This document shows, piece after piece, positions 58,012 to 64,000 of a stretch of 64,000 nucleotides of DNA. A program made the position numbers and the translations under genes. The stretch lies in NCBI GenBank assembly GCA_947646735.1, contig CANTFK010000961.1, positions 186,001 to 250,000 on the forward strand, in the 5' to 3' direction. Source of the stretch: Peronospora farinosa (taxonomy: Eukaryota; Oomycota; Peronosporomycetes; Peronosporales; Peronosporaceae). Positions within the stretch are counted from its first letter, which is position 1. Every line of letters begins with the position of its first letter. The notes below the pieces were generated by a model. It was not told the DNA's origin and searched no databases. It was given only the letters and a program-made list of their open reading frames with translations.

Positions 58012-59259
58012 TTTGTGTTAGCGGAAGCAAGAATGAATGTCACTTCAACGTGCCGGTGCTATATTTTGTTAAATTGACATGTGTAAATATATTTGTATGC
58101 ATTGTACTTCACTGACTGGGTTAGGTGCGGTTTTGGGCTGACCATCTTGTTTACTTAGTCAGCTATGACTTAAGAGTATAATTTTTTTTACTTAAAACAC
58201 GCCACATTGCCACGCAGTGTACATAGATAATATTAAATACTCAGGTAATATATTTTTTGAGAATGTCAAATAAAGCTTTTTTTCTTTAATTTATTTTCTA
58301 GATAATAGCAGCTACAATTCCGACGATAGAAGTCTAGATCGCAAGACCATTGCAATAGCTAAGAACAGTATATTGAAAAATAAATAATCGACCTTGGCAT
58401 TTAATGATATCTTGCTTCGTTTTAGCGAGCACAAAATCCCAGAATCAATCATTTTGTACCATGTTGGAGTCGTCTCTTGCAGTTGTTTGTGAGAAAAGGT
58501 AGCTGCTTTTCTGTGAATTATCGAGGTGTGTCGAGTCGCTGGATCCTAATATACAGAAAGTGCTTCGAGATTGACTTCGTGTTGTTCTCGATTCAAATGT
58601 TTTTTTGCTCAAATTCTGGTAAATGAAACCGTGTTAGTCAAGAACGATTCGGTATCATACTTTATATAAGCAAATTATGGGATGATTATTTTTAAAGATG
58701 TTTAAGTGGAAAAACAAAAATCGGTCTGTGACAGTAGTAGTACTGGAAGTAGCTGTACTTCTAGATACCGGTCTCATCGGTTTTATTTATTACCGGTAAT
58801 ACCGAGATTGTAGCTTTTACAAATAGTATGCATAAGCTATATAAATATTAAGGTTTTACCCATAGAATATATAAAACAAAGGACGAATCTATCTTGTTCA
58901 CCATACGCTATCGAGAAAAACGATGGACATTTCAGCAAAGTAGTATTAATTACAAAAAGTAGTAGTATATTTTTCATTATGTTAGCGCTAAAACAAAACC
59001 ACCCTCACGCCCCTGCAAAGCATCCGTAACGCAGAGGGTTTCCGTACTATAACACCCGAGTTATAGAGCCGACACCTCCCACAGGACGACACATCATCGA
59101 GTCCGAGCGACGCTTTAAGAGTCGGTCGTTGACAAATCACCGGTAAAGTGACCAGTGAAAAAGCCGTGAAGGAGGGGAGAGGCAACCTAAAGCCTCTACA
59201 GTTTTCGATGTCAGCTTGCAGGTGACGCCAAGGAGCTCGCCCAACAGTATCTTGTTTTC
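58012..59259. other. Intergenic, 1.25 kb
   Basis: AT-rich, with a T-run and a small ACCGGT-containing inverted repeat near 58769-58802. No gene seen. Confidence 0.5.
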
Positions 59260-62200
59260 TTACTCGTAGTCCGATAACGGCGGGCAGCTGCACACGAGGT
59301 TACGGTCACCATGCACATTGTCGACACGGCCCACAGACGGCCAGTAGGTCTTGTTCTTGCCTCCTAAATGCCACGGGGCAGGGAACGCCCCCTGTTCCCG
59401 CGAGTACTTGCGGTCCCAAACACCAGCAGAGACCTGGTCCACCGTGTGCGGTGCGTGCTTGAGCGGAGAGTCTTTCACAGCTATGGCACCTGTCACGACG
59501 TCCTCAATTTCGCTGCGGATGATCGCTAGGGCCTCGCAAAAGCGGTCCATCTCAGCCTTACTCTCACTTTCCGTAGGCTCAATCATAAGAGTTCCGGACA
59601 CTGGCCACGACATGGTGGGGCTGTGAAAGCCAAAGTCTTGCAAACGCTTGGCCACATCCTCCTCCACAATGCCAAAGTCCTTGAACGGGCGAATGTCGAT
59701 AATGAACTCGTGCGCACAGGTACCATTGGCACTGCGATAGACTACCTCGTAGTGGCTCTCCAGCTTTTTTGCCATGTAATTGGCATTCAAAATGGCTAAA
59801 GACGTAGCCTGCTTTAGACCATCCTCGCCCAGCATGTTAATGTACATCCAAGGAATCGGCAGAATACCAGCGCTACCGAAAGGCGATCCGCTAACAGCCG
59901 CATCTGTTTTCTTCACCGTATGCTTGCCTTCGCCACCAGTAGGCACCACCGAGTGTCCCGGCAAAAACGGCGCCAGATGGGCTGCCACACCAATGGTGCC
60001 CACGCCAGGGCCACCGCCACCATGAGGGATACAAAAAGTCTTGTGCAGGTTCAAGTGGCACACGTCGGCGCCAATGTCACCCGGGTTGCACAGGGCTACT
60101 TGGGCATTCATGTTAGCGCCGTCCATGTAAACCTGAGCACCGTGCGAGTGGATAAGGTCCATCATATCCTTAATACCCGCTTCAAACACACCGAAGGTCG
60201 AAGGGTACGTAATCATGAAGGCGCTCAGGTTGTCCGAGTGCTTTGCAGCCTTGGCAGCCAAGTCTTCGCGATCAATATTGCCATTCTCATCCGACTTCAC
60301 AACCACAACCTTCATGCCAGCCATAACAGCACTGGCAGGGTTTGTGCCGTGGGCCGACACCGGAATCAGGCATACATCACGGTGTCCCTGGCCAATCGAC
60401 CGCTGGTAGTTGCGAATTGTCAAAAGACCAGCGTACTCACCCTGGGCGCCACTCTGCGGTTGCGTCGACATCGCGCTAAAACCCGTAATGACGGCAAGCG
60501 AGTGGTTTAGCGACTCGATAAGCTCACGGTAACCAGCGCTCTGATCAGAAGGCACGAACGGGTGCACGTTGGTAAACTCTGGCCACGAAATGGGGGCCAG
60601 CTCAGACACAGCGTTCAGCTTCATGGTACAGCTTCCTAGCGAGATCATGGAACGGTTGAGCGCTAAATCCTTATCCTCCAATTGCTTCAAGTAGCGGGTG
60701 AGCTCCGTCTCCGAGCGGTACTTGTGAAAGACGCTGTGTTCCAGGTATGGCGTCGTGCGGCGAAGTCCCTCTGGGATACTTCGTTGCTGAATCTGTTGCG
60801 CACGGGCACCAAGGGCCTCGCTCAGATCCGTTGACACGTCACACTTTGATGCACCAAACGCTAAGAGCAGCTTTTCCAGGTCCGTCAGGTCGACGCTTTC
60901 GCCCATGGAAACACCCACACGCTTGTCGTTTATCACGCGCACGTTCACACCGCGCTTTGTTGCATCAGCGGCCACTTCCGCCGCCGACTTGCCAGACTGG
61001 GACACGTCAACTTCCAGAGTGTCGAAGAACGCTTCATTCACCAGCTTGCATTTCGACGCAAACCTCTCAAGTCCAGCGGCTAGTGTCGCAGCGTACAGAT
61101 TGGCACGAGACGCGATGGCATGTAGACCTTCAGGGCCGTGGTAGACAGCGTAAGCAGCTGCCATGTTAGCAAGAAGAGCCTGCGCCGTGCAAATGTTGCT
61201 GGTAGCCTTGTCACGACGAATGTGTTGCTCACGAGTCTGCATGGCCATACGAACAGCAGGCTCGCCATGAGCGTCGACCGACACGCCAATGATACGGCCA
61301 GGCATTTTGCGGTGATATTTCTTGGTCGTAGCCAAGAAAGCAGCGTGTGGGCCACCGAACATCATGGGAACACCGAATCGTTGTGCAGAGCCTAGAGCAA
61401 TGTCTGCACCCCATTCTCCAGGCGGTGTCAGCTTTGTAAGACTCAAAGGGTCCGTTGCAACAGCCACAACAAACTGGGACTTGTGTGCTTCCTTCACAAA
61501 CTCACGGTAGTCATTGACTGCACCAAAAGTTGTCGGATATTGCAACAAGACTCCACTGTATCCCTGGTCTTGGAGGTCAAGGTCGGTCCTAGGGTTACCA
61601 ACCACGAGCTCAATCCCCACATTCTCCGCACGTGTGTGCATCATCCCAATAGTCTGTGGGTGAGCATCTTGGTCGACAAAGAACTTGGCACGTTTGCCAT
61701 TAAAGTTGCCATGAGCCAGAGCCATTGCCTCTGCAGCAGCTGTAGCTTCGTCTAGTAGCGAAGCATTGGCATACTCGAGACCTGTAAGATCCATGATCAT
61801 CGTCTGGAAGTTGAGCAGCATTTTTAAACGACCTTGAGACACTTCAGCCTGGTACGGCGTGTAGGAAGTGTACCATCCTGGGTTTTCCAAGATATGACGA
61901 ATGATCGGGGCAGGTGTCAAGGTGTCATTGAAACCCATACCGATAAATGACTTGAGCGTCTGATTCTTAGCAGCCACCGCCTTGAGTTTGGCCAGCGCTT
62001 CGCTCTCACTAAGAGGAGGTGGTAGATCTAATGGCTTGGTCAAACGGATCTCCTTAGGGACAGTAGCAGCAATAAGAGCTTCGATACTATCAAAGCCCAC
62101 CGTTGCCAGCATTGCTTGACGGTCTTTCTCGGACGAGACGCCCAAATGACGGTGTAGAAATGCATCAGATGAAGCATAAGAGGAACTAGTGATCGATGTG

Positions 62201-62271
62201 GCCATTCCACGTGCAGTTATGGCACGTGCGAGAGCTACACGACGGACGGACAAGACACGCTGGAGCAACAT
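59260..62271 (-). CDS. GLDC: Glycine decarboxylase P-protein, mitochondrial
   Basis: PLP enzyme of the glycine cleavage system. It decarboxylates glycine and passes the aminomethyl group to the lipoyl H-protein in the mitochondrial matrix, linking glycine to one-carbon metabolism. Homodimeric-type (eukaryote length, about 1,000 aa) with both halves present. The PLP lysine is in NLHKTFCIPHGGGGPG (codon 60040-60042, residue 744 from the chosen start). The glycine-rich loop GGGGPGVGTIGV and the N-terminal half (GMGFNDTLTPAPIIRHIL, SLLDEATAAAEAM) are intact. Start: ATG 62269-62271, giving MLLQRVLSVRRVALARAIT, a clear basic amphipathic mitochondrial presequence. The ATG at 62337 would put an unsuited 22 residues in front. 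No introns. Confidence 0.96.
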   Translation of the reverse strand: MLLQRVLSVRRVALARAITARGMATSITSSSYASSDAFLHRHLGVSSEKDRQAMLATVGFDSIEALIAATVPKEIRLTKPLDLPPPLSESEALAKLKAVAAKNQTLKSFIGMGFNDTLTPAPIIRHILENPGWYTSYTPYQAEVSQGRLKMLLNFQTMIMDLTGLEYANASLLDEATAAAEAMALAHGNFNGKRAKFFVDQDAHPQTIGMMHTRAENVGIELVVGNPRTDLDLQDQGYSGVLLQYPTTFGAVNDYREFVKEAHKSQFVVAVATDPLSLTKLTPPGEWGADIALGSAQRFGVPMMFGGPHAAFLATTKKYHRKMPGRIIGVSVDAHGEPAVRMAMQTREQHIRRDKATSNICTAQALLANMAAAYAVYHGPEGLHAIASRANLYAATLAAGLERFASKCKLVNEAFFDTLEVDVSQSGKSAAEVAADATKRGVNVRVINDKRVGVSMGESVDLTDLEKLLLAFGASKCDVSTDLSEALGARAQQIQQRSIPEGLRRTTPYLEHSVFHKYRSETELTRYLKQLEDKDLALNRSMISLGSCTMKLNAVSELAPISWPEFTNVHPFVPSDQSAGYRELIESLNHSLAVITGFSAMSTQPQSGAQGEYAGLLTIRNYQRSIGQGHRDVCLIPVSAHGTNPASAVMAGMKVVVVKSDENGNIDREDLAAKAAKHSDNLSAFMITYPSTFGVFEAGIKDMMDLIHSHGAQVYMDGANMNAQVALCNPGDIGADVCHLNLHKTFCIPHGGGGPGVGTIGVAAHLAPFLPGHSVVPTGGEGKHTVKKTDAAVSGSPFGSAGILPIPWMYINMLGEDGLKQATSLAILNANYMAKKLESHYEVVYRSANGTCAHEFIIDIRPFKDFGIVEEDVAKRLQDFGFHSPTMSWPVSGTLMIEPTESESKAEMDRFCEALAIIRSEIEDVVTGAIAVKDSPLKHAPHTVDQVSAGVWDRKYSREQGAFPAPWHLGGKNKTYWPSVGRVDNVHGDRNLVCSCPPLSDYE

Positions 62272-63238
62272 TTCTGATACTAAAGGACGTTCGTTTGTTT
62301 GTTCACTCGATGGTGCAAATATGAAAGTGACACTCAATTACTAAGAGTTTTTGAATATCAACCAACCATAAGTACGGATCAGAGTGATGCTCTTCCGATC
62401 GTTTGGCGGCATCCAATCGTACCGATCATATGATACCTTCAGTTTGGGCTGTGAGTGGTAGAAATACGTAAGAGAATGATGTGGAGATTGGATAAAAACC
62501 ACTACAATTCGTACGAACCAATCGAATCAATTGGCGCCGCCAAAAAAGGCTCTGCAACTCGACCGGCCGACTTCATTGACGTTCTTGGTAGTTCTTGCTG
62601 GCTAGATGACGATTTGTACTTGACAAACTGGTCAAGTCAATTTATTAGTGTTAAGGTATCAGTTATAGTGAGCTTCTATACGGCCACTTGCCTGATTGGA
62701 GGCGAGACACTGATCTTGCGAACGCTCTTGAACACTCGATTGTGTCGCGCTTGCACCCATTACGTCGGACCTTGGCCTGCCAGCCATTCTTACTACAATA
62801 GTGCAAGCTACTATAGAGTCTTTTGAGTATACAGAGACTGATGTTTTACTTCCAGCAAGTGTCTAAAACTCATATGCGACGGTACTATCATAGCACAAAC
62901 CTCTCTGATATATGATACTGAGGATAATTTTTGATGCCCGTCAAGCATTAGTATTTCAGTTTTGCTCGAGGCAAAATGTATTTGTTTGTAGTCAAGATGC
63001 TGCTACTGTAGCTTATGTTTAACAATCACCTAGAAGCCCTGCAGTCAATTACCAATTCATAGTGTTTATTTATTCAGCTTATTTCTATATACTATCCTCT
63101 TTAGAAATAGTATCCGTTTTAACAAATAAACGATACGATTTTAACTGGTTTTTGTTTATACCAGTGCAGGCTTTTATTAAACCATTGATTAAACAACATA
63201 CGCCAATTATCCACATTTTTGCATCAAACAACCAAGAT
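62272..63238. other. Divergent intergenic region, about 970 bp
   Basis: Between the divergent GLDC and GET2-like genes, so it should hold both promoters. The 123-codon frame at 62455-62826 has no recognisable feature and was not called. Confidence 0.5.
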
Positions 63239-64000
63239 ATGGGCGAAGAAGAGCCTGCGCGTCGAGTATTGTCGACTGCAGAGAAGCGAGAAATGCGTCG
63301 CGCCCGCATATTACAAGGAAGTAAAAGTCGTCTGAAGCTTTTGGAAGGTCATATTGCAACGCTCAAGACGCCAAGCGACGAGTCGAGCGTGACATCTCTA
63401 GAGACGCAGCTGGACGAAGGCGTCGAGGAGCTCCTAGCGCATAACTTGGACGTAAAGACTTCTCAGCCAATCACAGAGAAGAAGACGGAGCTTGAGATCC
63501 CAAAGCGTGTTGATCCAGCACAGAGACGTCGAGATGCTGCTGTCAGACGTCGTAGAAAGGAGAAGATAGTGCAGGAGATCCTTGGCCACAAGACGGAAGA
63601 GGTCGCCGCTCTCCAGACTTCACAGGATACTGTAGCATTGCATTCAAAGGAGGCATTACCAGCAGCTGTTGCAGAACCGACGTTTAGTCGTCGTTTGACA
63701 GCGTTAAAGCTTTGCTCACTTGAGGAGAAGCTCGTGCTGCTGCTCATTGTAGCGGCGGCTGTTTATGCTGCTGTGTCCATGGACTTGAGCTCTATCACAG
63801 CAACTTTAGTTGCTGACGACTATTTATTCGTGGAGTATCAGAATCTTGTTGCTAAGGGGGTCCCTATGGACTCCATTTGGCAACAACTTGAACGGGAACA
63901 GGTGCTGCCTGAGATTAGAGAGAAGCTGGAGCTTTTACTGATGCAGCAATCGAAGATGGAGACAGTAGGCACGTCAGCAACGACGAGTGGAGGTGGATGG
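63239..64000 (+). CDS. GET2/CAML-like ER membrane protein, partial (runs off right edge)
   Basis: Open from ATG 63239-63241 (MGEEEPARRV) for 254 codons to the window end. Residues 15-37 (EKREMRRARILQGSKSRL) resemble the basic N-terminal motif by which Get2 and CAML bind the Get3/TRC40 ATPase. A second basic cluster RRRDAAVRRRRKEKI lies near 100-115. A single hydrophobic segment is visible at about 160-180 (EKLVLLLIVAAAVYAAVSM); Get2/CAML have three, and the others could lie beyond the edge. If correct, it would be half of the ER receptor for tail-anchored proteins. The assignment rests on one short motif and layout, so it is tentative. Confidence 0.5.
   Translation, partial: MGEEEPARRVLSTAEKREMRRARILQGSKSRLKLLEGHIATLKTPSDESSVTSLETQLDEGVEELLAHNLDVKTSQPITEKKTELEIPKRVDPAQRRRDAAVRRRRKEKIVQEILGHKTEEVAALQTSQDTVALHSKEALPAAVAEPTFSRRLTALKLCSLEEKLVLLLIVAAAVYAAVSMDLSSITATLVADDYLFVEYQNLVAKGVPMDSIWQQLEREQVLPEIREKLELLLMQQSKMETVGTSATTSGGGW

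Noticed and set aside
62455..62826. 123-codon plus-strand ORF upstream of the GET2-like gene
   Set aside because: No domain or convincing composition. It lies in a divergent promoter region.
1..64000. tRNA or rRNA genes
   Set aside because: I looked for T-loop-like GTTCGA patterns and rRNA-like blocks by eye and found none convincing. A covariance-model scan would be decisive.

Overview
The window looks like a repeat-rich nuclear contig from an oomycete, most likely Peronosporales (Phytophthora or a downy mildew). This is an inference from several things seen together: short GT-AG introns of 77-127 bp, compact host genes in both orientations, very large chromodomain-bearing Ty3/gypsy elements, and host proteins typical of stramenopiles. 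No species marker is visible.

Layout. Positions 1-6060 hold the 3' part of a broken Ty3/gypsy element (Element 1) running off the left edge, with a long 3' LTR full of GCGATC-rich satellite arrays. Positions 6061-6965 are unassigned sequence with a duplicated block and a perfect 21-bp hairpin. Positions 6966-20419 are one complete, young, 13.4-kb Ty3/gypsy element on the minus strand (Element 2). It has two nearly identical LTRs, a TATA target-site duplication, primer-binding site, gag, protease, and a pol with RT, a dead first RNase H, an intact second RNase H, integrase and chromodomain. Between pol and the 3' LTR it carries an 837-aa ORF on the opposite strand. Positions 20777-22036 encode a TPR-TMEM33/Pom33 fusion with a CaaX end. 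Positions 23483-30168 encode a CHD chromatin remodeller. Positions 31119-32938 encode a coiled-coil protein with a dynein-adaptor-like CC1 box. Positions 33105-34125 encode a UbiA-fold membrane protein with a degraded active site. Positions 34839-43602 hold a solo LTR and a second full-length but dead Ty3/gypsy element (Element 3), which also has an antisense ORF. Then come an APC permease (44208-46298), a CSC1/OSCA/TMEM63 channel (46993-49419), an unrecognised membrane protein (50645-53110), a five-exon tepsin/MTV1-like ENTH-VHS protein (54173-56983), a small unknown gene (57401-58011), mitochondrial glycine decarboxylase P-protein (59260-62271), and the start of a GET2/CAML-like gene (63239 to the right edge).

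The most interesting signal is the antisense accessory ORF of Element 2. Its position and orientation, together with the dual RNase H, parallel the plant Tat lineage. A 77-bp block of it (motif NVTRRPI..FPLTGWFK) recurs at about 88% identity in the antisense ORF of the otherwise unrelated Element 3. Element 1 is a relative of Element 2 from which the ORF is missing. The host genes do not form one pathway, but several concern membrane traffic or membrane protein biogenesis (tepsin-like, TMEM33-like, GET2-like, dynein-adaptor-like).
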